Notes: generated by a model not told the origin, from the sequence alone. DNA of 64,000 bases from Nitrospirota bacterium (GCA_021801345.1 JAJYYA010000024.1:1-64000), one strand, 5' to 3'; shown: positions 52,637-61,833, numbered from the stretch's first letter. A program made the numbers and translations.

Positions 52637-53523
52637 CTTTTCTCCCTGTCTGTCGATTCGGGTCCGGCCTGATGGTCGTCTGAACGTTCGCCTCCGGACT
52701 GCCGTTTTTTCCGGAGGCGATCTTCTCTCAGTTCTTTTCGGCTGAAAAAATCCGAGGCTTCACTATACCCGATCTCATAGATTTTATCTATTGAGCCCAA
52801 GGAGAAAAGGGGGTACGCGCCGGCCGGAACAAGAATCGTATCGTCGGCAAAGGATCTTTCGAGGAGGGAGGCCCGGGCGACTGAAAGCCAGAGAGGATCT
52901 ATGGCCATGGAGAGCCAGTTTTCCTTTCGGCGCGGGGGACGATTTTTCCCTCTTCCTCCGACCGAGAGAGGATAGACATTGACGTCGACGGCGATGATCG
53001 TCGCGTCGGGAAAGAGGCGACGGGCTTCCCGGGCCGGCAGGATGGAGAGGACTCCCCCGTCGAGGTAGTCGATTCCGGCGATCGTGACCGGGGTGAAAAG
53101 AGGCGGAAGAGCCGAGCTGGCAGCGACAGCCGAGGCGATCTCCCCGTGTTCAAGAACCTCGAGAGACCTTTTTGTCCAGTTTGTGACCACGGCGTAAAGA
53201 GGAAGAGGAAGCTCCTCGAAAAGCTTGATGGGAAGGACCTCGTCAAGGAGCTCCCGGATCCGCCCGCTCGAAAAAATCCCCCGCCGCGAAAAGGCAAAGC
53301 GAAGGACCGTTTGCGCTTTGAGTCCCCGGATGAGGTCAAGAGGCCTTCCTGTGGTACAATTCCAGGAGGCATAGAGGGCTCCTGCAAGGGCCCCGGCGCT
53401 TGTTCCGACGATCGCGCGGGGCCGTATCCCGGCCTCTTCCATGGCGGCAAGAACTCCAAGATGGGCAACCCCCCGAGCCGCTCCGCCGGAGAGGACCAGG
53501 ACAGGCCCTGTTTCGACTTCCAA
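52633..53523 (-). CDS. Patatin-like phospholipase
   Basis: The protein of about 296 residues has VLSGGAARGVAHLGVLAAME (oxyanion glycine loop), IVGTSAGALAGAL (GxSxG with the nucleophile Ser) and YLDGGVLSILP (DGG with the catalytic Asp). These mark the RssA/patatin family of lipid acyl hydrolases. I use the TTG at 53523, preceded by AAAGGGGG, since the longer frame antisense to bioA has no homology. No signal peptide is seen, so it is likely cytoplasmic. Confidence 0.85.
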   Translation of the reverse strand: MEVETGPVLVLSGGAARGVAHLGVLAAMEEAGIRPRAIVGTSAGALAGALYASWNCTTGRPLDLIRGLKAQTVLRFAFSRRGIFSSGRIRELLDEVLPIKLFEELPLPLYAVVTNWTKRSLEVLEHGEIASAVAASSALPPLFTPVTIAGIDYLDGGVLSILPAREARRLFPDATIIAVDVNVYPLSVGGRGKNRPPRRKENWLSMAIDPLWLSVARASLLERSFADDTILVPAGAYPLFSLGSIDKIYEIGYSEASDFFSRKELREDRLRKKRQSGGERSDDHQAGPESTDREKR

Positions 53524-53597
53524 TTTATTCCCCCTTTCGGAGCGGTCTGGATCTCCCGTCCCGCTCCCTGATAAGATTTTCAGAAAGGAACTCCCGG

Positions 53598-54968
53598 ATG
53601 CTCCCTGCCGAGCAAGAAAAAAGGGACCTCCTCGTCGCGGCCGACCGGCGGTCTCTGTGGCATCCCTTTGCCGACTTGGCAAAATGGGAGACGGAGGATC
53701 CTCCCGTCATTCTCTCCGGGGAGGGGGTCTGGCTTACCGACATGAGCGGCCACCGGATGCTCGACGGGACCGCCTCCCTCTGGGTCAACCTTCTCGGCCA
53801 CAGAAGACCGGAGCTCGACCGGGCGCTGGCCCTCCAGGCCGGCCTGATCGCGCACTCGACATTTCTTGGGGCCACCCACGACGGGGCCGTCCTTCTGGGA
53901 GAAAAGCTCCTCTCCCTCGCCCCTTCGGGGCTCTCTCGCGTCTTTTACTCCGACAACGGGTCGACCGCCGTCGAGATTGCCATGAAGCTTTCCTATCTGG
54001 CCTCCCGCCATAGAAGGAAAAAGGAGGGGCGTTCCCCTCCCTCCCGCTTCTTTTCCCTCGAAAGAGGGTATCACGGCGACACCCTCGGCGCGGTAGGGGC
54101 CGGCGGGATCGAGCGCTTCCACGCCGTCTTCGGCCCTCTGGTCCGGCCTTCCGTTACCGCCCCCGCCCCTGACTGCTTCCGGTGCCCGATGGGCCTCTTC
54201 CGCCAGGATTGCGGCCTGGCCTGTGCCTCGGTCGCCGTTCGGCTCATGGAAGAGCACCGCGACGAGATCGCGGCGGTGATCCTGGAACCGCTCCTTCAAG
54301 CCGCAGGAGGCATGATCGTCTGGCCGGAGGGATACCTCTCGAGGATTGCCGGTGCCGCGAAAGATCTCGGCCTCTTTCTTATTGCCGACGAGGTTGCGAC
54401 CGGATTCGGGCGGACAGGAACCCTGTTCGCCTGCGAGCAGGAAGGGGTGCGTCCCGACTTTCTCCTGGCGGGCAAGGCCCTGACGGGAGGATACCTCCCT
54501 CTCGCAGCGACCCTTGTCACCGAGGAGATTTTCGAGGCCGTGCGGGAGGACCCGGGAGTCTTCTACCACGGACACAGCTATACCGCCAACCCCCTGGCCT
54601 GTCGCGTCGCCCTTGCCGCGATGGAGGTTCTCGAACGGGAGCCGCTCCTCTCCGCGATTCCGGAAAAAAGGGCGAAAATGCTAGAGGAGTGGGCCCCTCT
54701 GACGACGCATCCCAACGTGGCCAATATCCGGTCATTGGGTCTTGTCGCGGCCTTCGACCTCGTCGGTCCGGAAGGCCGTCCCCTCACCGATTTCTCCGTC
54801 ATGGGGAGGATTCGGGATCTGGCCCGCAGGGAGGGGCTTTTGATTCGCCCCTTGGGTCCCACGCTCTACCTCATTCCCCCTCTTTCGACGACTCTGTCGG
54901 AGGGGACCCTCATGGCCCGGATCCTTCGGAAGGCGACGGAAGAGGGGCTTGGAACGGCGATTGGCTGA
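53598..54968 (+). CDS. bioA: Adenosylmethionine-8-amino-7-oxononanoate aminotransferase
   Basis: The 456-residue protein is a class III aminotransferase with SLWHPFADLAKWETEDPPVI, SGHRMLDGTASLWVNLLGHR, YSDNGSTAVEIAMKLSY, LIADEVATGFGRTGTLFACE and the PLP lysine in LLAGKALTGGYLPLA. It converts KAPA to DAPA in biotin synthesis. The ATG at 53598 has AAAGGAA upstream. No other biotin gene lies nearby. A hairpin follows the stop. Confidence 0.92.
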   Translation: MLPAEQEKRDLLVAADRRSLWHPFADLAKWETEDPPVILSGEGVWLTDMSGHRMLDGTASLWVNLLGHRRPELDRALALQAGLIAHSTFLGATHDGAVLLGEKLLSLAPSGLSRVFYSDNGSTAVEIAMKLSYLASRHRRKKEGRSPPSRFFSLERGYHGDTLGAVGAGGIERFHAVFGPLVRPSVTAPAPDCFRCPMGLFRQDCGLACASVAVRLMEEHRDEIAAVILEPLLQAAGGMIVWPEGYLSRIAGAAKDLGLFLIADEVATGFGRTGTLFACEQEGVRPDFLLAGKALTGGYLPLAATLVTEEIFEAVREDPGVFYHGHSYTANPLACRVALAAMEVLEREPLLSAIPEKRAKMLEEWAPLTTHPNVANIRSLGLVAAFDLVGPEGRPLTDFSVMGRIRDLARREGLLIRPLGPTLYLIPPLSTTLSEGTLMARILRKATEEGLGTAIG

Positions 54969-54972
54969 GGGC

Positions 54973-54993
54973 CCCTCGACTAAAAGTCGAGGG
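54973..54993 (+). terminator. Hairpin after bioA
   Basis: CCCTCGACT and AGTCGAGGG form a perfect 9-bp stem with a 3-base loop right after the bioA stop, followed by TGTTTC. The T tract is weak, so termination may be partial. Confidence 0.6.
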
Positions 54994-55001
54994 TGTTTCA
55001 G

Positions 55002-55036
55002 GTGCGCCCCGCCCGGATGGTATATTGTGCCGAGTA
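55002..55036 (-). pseudogene. Last codons of a VapC-type toxin, scar beside the ATPase island
   Basis: On the minus strand this reads YSAQYTIRAGRT then a stop, matching YSAQYTVPAGRG at the end of the decayed vapC near 32180. The DNA shared is about 30 bp with a few differences, including GGTATATTGTGC on the plus strand. Nothing more of a toxin gene is present. The rest of 54994-55188 shows no convincing gene. Confidence 0.4.
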
Positions 55037-55188
55037 GTGACAAAAGATATACTCACCTGAAGGTGGAGGACTTTGGCGGAGATGTTGAAAGGGTAGATAT
55101 CGGGAGCGGGTTTATCGAATCCTGAGAGAAGGGATTCCGGAATAAATGCGGAAGTTATCCCGACAAAACTGGAAGAAGACCTATAGTC

Positions 55189-56382
55189 ATGATAACTAAG
55201 ATTTCGGTTGAATCATTCAAGTCGCTTGAAAACATAGAAATAGAACTTGGCAGCATCAATGTGTTTATTGGGGCCAATGGTTCGGGAAAGAGTAACATAC
55301 TTGAAGCTATTGGAGTTCTGTCTGCAGCGGCAGACGGAAAAGTTACGGATCAGACATTGCTGCAACGTGGCGTTCGCCCGGGAGTCCCTCAGCTTTACAA
55401 GAGTTCTTTTCCTACAACAAGGAATAATCCTTCAAAACCTCACATCTATTTTAGCGCCGCATCGGATGGCGTTTCTTATAGTGTTTCATTGAACAATCCG
55501 ATGTCTGATCCTAAACCTGCATGGAGGTTCAAAACAGAGCAACTCCAGCGTGGAAAATCAAGCATCGCCAGCCGTGGACCCAACCTGCACAATAATCCCA
55601 ATACAGAAAATGGCCTGGCAGCCTTGAAAACAGTTGAACTTAAAGAAGGCGACGCCGCATTGGCGCTGATGCGATGCCTTCAAAATTATGTCATTTACTC
55701 ACCGACCACTCCGGTACTTAGAGGTATTGCGCCTGAAATGCAGCCGAGACAGCCGCTTGGGCTTTCAGGCGGACGATTGCCAGATGCAGTCCATGAATTG
55801 CTGGTGAGCCGTTCTGAAAATGATCGGACGCGTAAAGTATGTTCTGAAGCTCTCATGCTCATTAGCTGGGCAAAAAGTTATGGATCGGACAACGCCGAAG
55901 ACCTCCCGCTTTCTCCGGCAGCCAGTTCTTCGCCTACGGTTATTAGGTTTAGCGATAGATATATGAAGAAAGACCGCAATGTCCTTTCGGGGTACGATGC
56001 CAGCGAGGGAGCTCTTCTTGTTCTTTTTCTCGCCGTTCTTGCAGCACATCCTGAGGCCCCGTCTTTTTTTGCTGTGGACAACGCAGACCATGGGCTCAAT
56101 CCAGGCTTGGCAAGAGTGTTGATGGAACATTTCGCACGTTGGGTATTGCACGCGCAAAACAAGCGGCAAATTTTGTTGACAAGTCATAACCCGGCGGTCC
56201 TTGATGGCTTGCCCTTGCAGGACGATAGGGTTCGACTTTTTACTGTCGATCGCGACAACAAAGGAAAAACTGTTATAAAACGCATCATTGTAGACGAAAA
56301 ACTTTTGGAGATGAAGGAAAAGGGCTGGACACTTTCCCGTCTGTGGATGAACAAACTCATCGGTGGAATGCCGGATGTCTAG
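55189..56382 (+). CDS. AAA/RecF-like ATPase of a two-gene island
   Basis: The 397-residue protein has ISVESFKSLENIEIELG, Walker A GANGSGKSN near residue 30, the ABC-signature-like GYDASEGALLVLFLAVLA and Walker B FFAVDNADHGLNPGL followed by LLTSHNPAVLDGL. In Walker B the usual Glu-Glu reads Asp-Asn, a departure that may affect hydrolysis. It lacks a fused TOPRIM domain, but the next gene looks TOPRIM-like. Codon use is AT-rich against bioA and the following genes. An anti-phage role is inferred from the pattern ATPase plus TOPRIM. Confidence 0.8.
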   Translation: MITKISVESFKSLENIEIELGSINVFIGANGSGKSNILEAIGVLSAAADGKVTDQTLLQRGVRPGVPQLYKSSFPTTRNNPSKPHIYFSAASDGVSYSVSLNNPMSDPKPAWRFKTEQLQRGKSSIASRGPNLHNNPNTENGLAALKTVELKEGDAALALMRCLQNYVIYSPTTPVLRGIAPEMQPRQPLGLSGGRLPDAVHELLVSRSENDRTRKVCSEALMLISWAKSYGSDNAEDLPLSPAASSSPTVIRFSDRYMKKDRNVLSGYDASEGALLVLFLAVLAAHPEAPSFFAVDNADHGLNPGLARVLMEHFARWVLHAQNKRQILLTSHNPAVLDGLPLQDDRVRLFTVDRDNKGKTVIKRIIVDEKLLEMKEKGWTLSRLWMNKLIGGMPDV

Positions 56383-57091
56383 TCCGGTAAGAATTGCACT
56401 GGTCGCTGAAGGCATTACCGATTATGTATTTTTAAAAGCATCTGTCGAATCCATGCTTAACGGTCGACCATTTGTCCTTAAGTTACTTCAACCAGAGGAG
56501 AGTCTTGCCTTTGCCGGCGCTGGCGATGCAGGCCCCCATGGTGGAGGATGGAGAGGAGTTTACAAGTGGTGCTGTCAGGTCATTGAACGTAGCGGAACAT
56601 TGAGAAGCGATCCTTTATTCTATGGATATGACTTGTTGCTGCTGCATTTGGATGCCGACGTGGCCGATGAAGATCCAGCTAAATACCAAGCCAACCCAAT
56701 GGCTCAGTTGTCTGGAATATTGCCGTGCGCGAAGACATGTCCACCGGCGAGCGATACGACTGATTCATTGCGCAGAGTGATGCTCTCCTGGGTTGGTGAA
56801 ATCCAAACCCCTCCCAAGGCAGTTCTTTGCACACCTTCAAAAAACCTGGAAGCATGGGTAATGGCCATCTTCTTTCCTAACGACACTCTAATGCAAAGAC
56901 AATGCTGGGAGTGTTTCCCAAACCCTGAAAGCAGACTGGGACAACAACCGAAAAAATCTCGTTTTCCCAAAAAACTTCAGTCTTACGAACAACGCAGTTC
57001 TCAGATTCAGGCAAAGTGGACGCTAGCAGTCACTAAATGCTCAGAGGCAGAGAGATTTCAGAACGAGTTTCTCGCAGCTCTGCCCCCCTGA
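56375..57091 (+). CDS. TOPRIM-like partner of the ATPase
   Basis: The 238-residue protein begins with VRIALVAEGITDYVFLKASV (Glu of a TOPRIM-type EGxxD) and has GYDLLLLHLDADVADED in the middle, an acidic DxD-like motif, then LCTPSKNLEAWVMAIFFPND, reminiscent of the LEAW box of DUF4276. It overlaps the ATPase by 8 bp. TOPRIM partners in OLD-, Gabija- and PARIS-like systems are nucleases. Similarity in layout to the pair at 107-1734 is notable, though the sequences differ. Confidence 0.68.
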   Translation: MSSPVRIALVAEGITDYVFLKASVESMLNGRPFVLKLLQPEESLAFAGAGDAGPHGGGWRGVYKWCCQVIERSGTLRSDPLFYGYDLLLLHLDADVADEDPAKYQANPMAQLSGILPCAKTCPPASDTTDSLRRVMLSWVGEIQTPPKAVLCTPSKNLEAWVMAIFFPNDTLMQRQCWECFPNPESRLGQQPKKSRFPKKLQSYEQRSSQIQAKWTLAVTKCSEAERFQNEFLAALPP

Positions 57092-57168
57092 GGAGTATAA
57101 ATCATGTCCGGGTTGCAAGATCATCAGGCTAAAAATTTCTCTCCACGATCTCCCGAAAGGATTCCCGC

Positions 57169-58005
57169 GTGACTTTTTTTTCCCGCAGTCATTTTTTCTT
57201 CCTAGGATTTCTTCTCATTGCCATTTTCTCAAGCCTCTCCGAGGCAAAGGCCTCCGGGAGCTCCGAAAACTCTGACAGACACGGTCCGGCGCTCGTCTTT
57301 ACCGTCCTTTCCAGCAAGAGCGGAGAGAAAGACAAGACCGTCCGCCGGATTACCTATACCATTGCCGCCGACGCCATGCGGATCGATACGCCCGGTCCCG
57401 GAGGGAGCCGAAGCTATCTCTGGAACCTCTCGACCCGGACCGTTGCCGCTCTCGACAACGACAAAAAAACCTACCACTCCGACTCCCTCGACAAGATCAT
57501 GGGGTTCGTCGACTTCTCCCAGCTTCTGGGACAGGTTGCCGGGAACAATCCCAAGGACCGGGTCATCGAGGCGACGGCGCCCCGGACGGTGGCCGGAGTC
57601 GCCTGCACCGACCGAACGATCCTGCACCGCTTCAAAGGGCGGGTGGTGGGAATGATCAACGGAGACCAGAAGATCGTTCTGTGCCTGGCCTCGACCTTCC
57701 CCGGGAGCGACCTCTACGGGGCCTTCCAGAAGGCACTGGCGGCGCTGGCGGCCAAGAACTCCCCCCACACCTCGGCCCCCCTGCCCGGGATCTCTCCGCT
57801 TTCTCTCGAGACAGTCCGGACGACGGACTACTCCAAGGGATTTCTGGTGAAGATCCTCTCCGCCCTCCACCTCTACGACAGTTCGCGGATTCCGGTCAGA
57901 ACGCGGGAGCGGGAGGTCGTGGACTCTCTGGCCGTCAAGGATCTGCCTCCCGGGACATTTTCCGTCCCTTCCTCCTACAAAAAGGAGGCCTCCCCCGGGA
58001 AATGA
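57169..58005 (+). CDS. Secreted hypothetical protein (DUF4412-like)
   Basis: The protein of 278 residues has a signal peptide (SHFFFLGFLLIAIFSSLSEA) and a predicted beta-rich body. Motifs TYTIAADAMRIDTPG, LDNDKKTYHSDSLDKIM and CTDRTILHRFKGRVVGMING resemble DUF4412-type periplasmic proteins. It has no known enzyme residues. The stop overlaps the diacylglycerol kinase-like gene (ATGA). Confidence 0.55.
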   Translation: MTFFSRSHFFFLGFLLIAIFSSLSEAKASGSSENSDRHGPALVFTVLSSKSGEKDKTVRRITYTIAADAMRIDTPGPGGSRSYLWNLSTRTVAALDNDKKTYHSDSLDKIMGFVDFSQLLGQVAGNNPKDRVIEATAPRTVAGVACTDRTILHRFKGRVVGMINGDQKIVLCLASTFPGSDLYGAFQKALAALAAKNSPHTSAPLPGISPLSLETVRTTDYSKGFLVKILSALHLYDSSRIPVRTREREVVDSLAVKDLPPGTFSVPSSYKKEASPGK

Positions 58006-58913
58006 CCGTTCGCCGGCCTCTTCTCGTCGGGAACCCAAACGCCGGCCCCCCCTCCCGGCGCCTGGGATTTCAAAATCTCAAGGAGGCCTTTCTTCGGCGC
58101 TATCCGGAGGGGGACGTCATCTCGGACCCTCTCGATCCCCGGGATCCGGCTTTGCCGGAGAGGCTAAAAAACGCCGATCTCCTTGTCCTCTATGGAGGAG
58201 ACGGAACGGTGGCTCGCCTTCTCTCCCTGCCCCTCTCGCTCCTTCCCCCGCTCCTCGTTCTTCCCGGAGGCACCGGCAATGTTCTTTCCCGCTTTCTGCG
58301 TGTTCCCTACGATCTTAAGCGTCCAGGCGAGATTTTTTCCCTTCTGGGGCGGAGCCGGACGGTGAGATTCGTGCCTGGGAAAGCCGGAGAGAGGCATTTT
58401 TGCCTGATGGCGGGAGCCGGGTGGGATGGGTTCGCGGCAGGGCACGTTTGGAGAAAAAATGAGCTCGGAGCCCTCTCCTATTACTTGGCGGGGATTTCGG
58501 CGACACTCTCCCCGGCTCTTCCCCGATTTTGCGTCCAGATTGTGACTGCAGAGGGAGAGGAGGTGATCCGGGAAAATGTTGTCTGGGCACTCGTCTCCCG
58601 TATCCCCCCCTATTTCGGTCCCTTTCGGGTCAGAGGCGCCGGGACGGAAAATTCGCCCTTTCTGACTGCGACAATCGTCCGCGGATCGGCCCTTAAAGTT
58701 CCCGGGGCGTTTCTCGAAATGATCCCCGGTATCCCAGGGGGGCTCTTCTCCGAACGTTTCCGGATCAGGGAGCTCTGCCTCATTCCGGAGAGGACCCCGC
58801 TCGAAACGGGATCTCCTCCTCCCTGCCAGGCGGACGGAGAGGCGATTCCACGCTTTTCCCGGGTCGCACTCTCCCGGGAGCAGGTTTCCTTCATCGGCTT
58901 TTCCCGCTCTTGA
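58002..58913 (+). CDS. Diacylglycerol kinase-family lipid kinase
   Basis: The protein of 303 residues has the DAGK catalytic motif LLVLYGGDGTVARLLSLPLS (GGDGT) and PGGTGNVLSRFL, and ends in the second lobe with QADGEAI. Family members phosphorylate diacylglycerol, sphingoid or undecaprenol lipids. Start ATG 58002 overlaps the upstream stop. It probably works with the envelope genes of the locus, but the substrate is unknown. Confidence 0.85.
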   Translation: MTVRRPLLVGNPNAGPPSRRLGFQNLKEAFLRRYPEGDVISDPLDPRDPALPERLKNADLLVLYGGDGTVARLLSLPLSLLPPLLVLPGGTGNVLSRFLRVPYDLKRPGEIFSLLGRSRTVRFVPGKAGERHFCLMAGAGWDGFAAGHVWRKNELGALSYYLAGISATLSPALPRFCVQIVTAEGEEVIRENVVWALVSRIPPYFGPFRVRGAGTENSPFLTATIVRGSALKVPGAFLEMIPGIPGGLFSERFRIRELCLIPERTPLETGSPPPCQADGEAIPRFSRVALSREQVSFIGFSRS

Positions 58914-58921
58914 TCCCCCTC

Positions 58922-58944
58922 GGGAATTTTCATAAAAAATTCCC
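58922..58944 (+). terminator. Hairpin after the lipid kinase gene
   Basis: GGGAATTTT and AAAATTCCC form a 9-bp stem with a five-base loop eight bases past the stop. A-T pairs next to the loop make it moderately stable. It would end the 57169-58913 unit. Confidence 0.55.
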
Positions 58945-59124
58945 TGTGGAAAATTATAAAAACAGGCCACCTTCTTCAGAATTCGATTCGGGTTCAGGTT
59001 TTTCTAAGAGGGGGGAGTTGATCCGGTCGGGGATCTTTCGATAAAGTCGGAGGAGGAAGACCCCTTTTCATTGTAACTTTCGAGGAGCGTTCATGCTGCC
59101 GACACCCGACAAGAAGACTGGACT

Positions 59125-59505
59125 GTGAAGGCCTTTCTTTTGGCCTTTTCCGGCAAAATCAGGCGGGCCTTCCTCTGCCTGTTCAAGCCCTCCCGGGTCC
59201 GGAAGGCCAAAGAGAGCCGACAAGGAGAGTGCGACATGTGCGGCAACTGTTGCCGCATCGCCTTCGACTGTCCCTTTCTGAAGGTCTTCGAGACCCACAG
59301 CCTCTGTCGGATATACCATATCGGGCGCCCCGCCCCCTGTCAGGCCTTTCCTATTGACCAGCGCGACATCGACGATGTCGGAGGGGCTTGCAGCTTCAGC
59401 TTCCCGGAGCCCTCAAAACCCCGAAGACTCTCCCCGAACGATCTTCCCGTCTGGAATCGTTCCCCGGCCGTCTACTCCCGGGAGGCGGAGATCGAAGACT
59501 CCTGA
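59125..59505 (+). CDS. YkgJ-family cysteine-cluster protein
   Basis: The 126-residue protein has CDMCGNCCRIAFDCPFL and LCRIYHIGRPAPCQAFP, the Cys arrangement of the YkgJ/UPF0153 Zn/Fe-binding family. It starts with a basic stretch and a GTG at 59125; no strong ribosome site is visible, so the start is uncertain. Members are thought to bind an iron-sulphur or zinc centre; no function is proven. Confidence 0.75.
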   Translation: MKAFLLAFSGKIRRAFLCLFKPSRVRKAKESRQGECDMCGNCCRIAFDCPFLKVFETHSLCRIYHIGRPAPCQAFPIDQRDIDDVGGACSFSFPEPSKPRRLSPNDLPVWNRSPAVYSREAEIEDS

Positions 59506-59538
59506 GCGGCTTCTCCAAACCTCAGGCACCATGGGCAT

Positions 59539-59823
59539 TTATGGGGTGTCGGCCAGATTGGAGAGATAGCCGGGAGCCCAGCGGACCCAGTCGATGACGA
59601 AGTCTATGGCGAAGACGATATCCTCTTTGGTGAGATCGGGGTAGCATTCGGTCACGATCCGGTCGACCGTATACCCTTTTTTAAAAAGCTCGAGAAAGAC
59701 CGTGACCGGAATCTGGGTTCCGTCGAGGCAGGGAAGCCCCCGGGCAATCCCGGGTTTCATCCGGATCTGGCGGACCGCCCGAGGGGGGGCCGAATCGTTT
59801 TTTTCTGCGTCATTATCTTCCAT
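59539..59823 (-). CDS. DUF433 protein
   Basis: The 94-residue protein contains RMKPGIARGLPCLDGTQIPV, ELFKKGYTVDRIVTECYPDL and TKEDIVFAIDFVIDW, the DUF433 HTH-like domain often found as an antitoxin of VapC-like or DUF5615 toxins. No such toxin lies beside it here. It starts inside the end of the GT4 gene (11-bp overlap), so it is co-translated with the glycan operon. Confidence 0.78.
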   Translation of the reverse strand: MEDNDAEKNDSAPPRAVRQIRMKPGIARGLPCLDGTQIPVTVFLELFKKGYTVDRIVTECYPDLTKEDIVFAIDFVIDWVRWAPGYLSNLADTP

Positions 59824-61042
59824 TGGTTTCTCCTTTACATTCCGGTTCTATTGGCTCCCGTCTTGTCTCCGCTTTCCTGATTTTCTCCTCCTCCCCTGCA
59901 AAAGGGTCGATCCGTCCGCCAAAGGTTTCGTAGAGGTTTTTTCCCAGCTCCCCCGCCTTTTTTCGCTCGAGGGCCCATCGATAAAAGGATTCGGTTCGCT
60001 CGACCGACCGGGCGATGTCGAAGCTTCCCGGAAGAAACCTGGGGGCTCCTCCCCCGGGGGGCAGGTCTCGGAGGGCCCATGCGACCGTCCGCTCCGCCAG
60101 GAGGGGGAAGTTCCAGGGGGGGACAAGCTCGCCAAAGTTGCCCCGGGAGAAGGCCTCGATCACCCCCCCCTGCCGGAAGCCGACCACGGGAACCTCGTGG
60201 GAGAAGGCCTCCAGGATGACCAAAGAGTAGGATTCCCGGAAGGAGGAGACGACGAGAGCGGAAGCTCTTTTATAATAGGGAAGAGGGTCGTCAAATCCAG
60301 GAAGGTGGATGCGGTCCCTGACATCGGCGAACCGCCCGGAGGCCAGTCGCCGCTCGATGTTCGGGCGAAGGGGGCCTTCTCCGAGAAGGACGAGGTGCAG
60401 CGAGGGATGCCTGGCAAGATGAGGGCGGAGGGCTTCAAGAAGGGGAAGCTGTCCCTTGTCCCGCTGAAAGGTCCCGATCTGGAGGATCACCCGGTCGTTC
60501 TCGGGCCAGTCGGGGAAAGAAGACTGAAACTGCGCCCTGCCCTCTTCCGGCTTCGGGATCCCCCGAGGGATTGCGACGACCTTCCAAAACGGAATCTTTC
60601 GTTCGATATAGCCAAATCGGGCGATATCGCTGACTGCGACGATAAAGTCGCAGAATCGTCGAAACGGAAGCATGCCCTTCGGAGGGTTCAGGAGGTGGCG
60701 CTGGCGCACCACCACCGGGAGGCTCTCCCCGAGGGATTGCGCGGCAAACCATCCGAGGACGGCATCGATATAGCTCGTCGTGACAAGAATGTCGATCTTC
60801 TCCGACTTCAGAAAATTCCGGATCGTCGCAAAAGAGAGAAGGTCGAAGTTCGACCTCATCGGAAGAGAGAGGCCTATCTCCATTTTCTGGGCGGCGCGAA
60901 GGAGGAATGTGTCCGGCCGCGCCCCGATCCAGTAGAGGTGCCCCCTTCGCCTGAACTCGCAGGCTTCGTGAATGTGGTCCTTTTCCTGCCCCCCCTGCCC
61001 CATGGTGCAGTCGAGGTGGAGAATGCGAAGGGAGTCCTTCAC
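59813..61042 (-). CDS. GT4-family glycosyltransferase
   Basis: The protein of about 409 residues has LRILHLDCTMGQGGQEKDHI at the N-terminus, ILQIGTFQRDKGQLPLLEAL and VVSSFRESYSLVILEAFSHE with VPVVGF, the GT4 E-x7-E nucleotide-sugar motif. I use the GTG at 61042 overlapping the deacetylase stop (GTGA) and matching the usual N-terminus. It probably adds a sugar in the envelope polysaccharide made by this operon. Confidence 0.87.
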   Translation of the reverse strand: MKDSLRILHLDCTMGQGGQEKDHIHEACEFRRRGHLYWIGARPDTFLLRAAQKMEIGLSLPMRSNFDLLSFATIRNFLKSEKIDILVTTSYIDAVLGWFAAQSLGESLPVVVRQRHLLNPPKGMLPFRRFCDFIVAVSDIARFGYIERKIPFWKVVAIPRGIPKPEEGRAQFQSSFPDWPENDRVILQIGTFQRDKGQLPLLEALRPHLARHPSLHLVLLGEGPLRPNIERRLASGRFADVRDRIHLPGFDDPLPYYKRASALVVSSFRESYSLVILEAFSHEVPVVGFRQGGVIEAFSRGNFGELVPPWNFPLLAERTVAWALRDLPPGGGAPRFLPGSFDIARSVERTESFYRWALERKKAGELGKNLYETFGGRIDPFAGEEEKIRKAETRREPIEPECKGETNGR

Positions 61043-61833
61043 GGCTTCCCCCTGTCCCGAAGAGTTTGGGGGGTGGAGAGGGAGGCCAGCAGAGAAAATC
61101 CTGCCCGGTAGGCGGCCGCCGTCAGAAAAAATCGTCCGATGCTCATCCGTCCGGAGATCGGTCGGCACGCAAGCCGGAAGAGGTCGTTCTGCCGCCCGAC
61201 CCGGTAGCGAAGTACAGTCCGGGCGGCCCGGTAGCCGGCCTCCCGCGCCAACTCCGCATGGACGGGACGAAAGGATCCGTAGGGATAGCAGAAGGTCGTC
61301 ACAGGGGCAGAGAGAGCATCGGAGAGGCGGACCCGGCTCTCCGCGATCTCTCGCCGGGCCTCCCCGTCGGGAAGAAGGGCCAGATCGGGGTGGGTCAGCG
61401 TGTGGGATCCGGCCTCGAATCCGCGTTCAGCGAGCTCCCGCGCCTGGGAGGAAGCCATGAGCGGATGGTCGCGCCAGACGGGGTCCTTTGTCCAGTCCAC
61501 CCGTCTTCCCATCCTCTCCGCCACGAAGTAGATCGTCGCGCGAAAGCCCCTCTCTTCGAGAATGGGGGCGGCATGCTCATAGTTGTCGAGATAGCCGTCG
61601 TCGAAGGTCAGGACGATCGGAGTGCGGCCCGACCCAGTCTCTTCTCTCTCCGGATTGCCTCCCTCCCCCGCCCAGGAGAGGGCCCGGTCGAGGGTGACGC
61701 CCACAAAGCCGAGGCCGGCAAGGATCTCCATCTGGGTGCGGAAGACCTCCGGGGTGACTCCCGTCTGGGGGTCGGCCATGGGAGAGACCCTGTGATAATA
61801 GAGGACGGGGACGTTCAACACCGAGCCGCTCAC
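61039..61833 (-). CDS. Polysaccharide deacetylase (NodB-homology)
   Basis: The 264-residue protein has VPVLYYHRVSPM, the NodB motif IVLTFDDGYLDNYEHAAPIL and FEAGSHTLTHPDLALL, then TFCYPYGSFRP. These give the metal-binding Asp-His-His triad and catalytic Asp of carbohydrate esterase family 4. Cytoplasmic or periplasmic location is not obvious as no signal peptide is seen. It overlaps the GT9 gene upstream by 4 bp. Confidence 0.88.
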   Translation of the reverse strand: MSGSVLNVPVLYYHRVSPMADPQTGVTPEVFRTQMEILAGLGFVGVTLDRALSWAGEGGNPEREETGSGRTPIVLTFDDGYLDNYEHAAPILEERGFRATIYFVAERMGRRVDWTKDPVWRDHPLMASSQARELAERGFEAGSHTLTHPDLALLPDGEARREIAESRVRLSDALSAPVTTFCYPYGSFRPVHAELAREAGYRAARTVLRYRVGRQNDLFRLACRPISGRMSIGRFFLTAAAYRAGFSLLASLSTPQTLRDRGKP

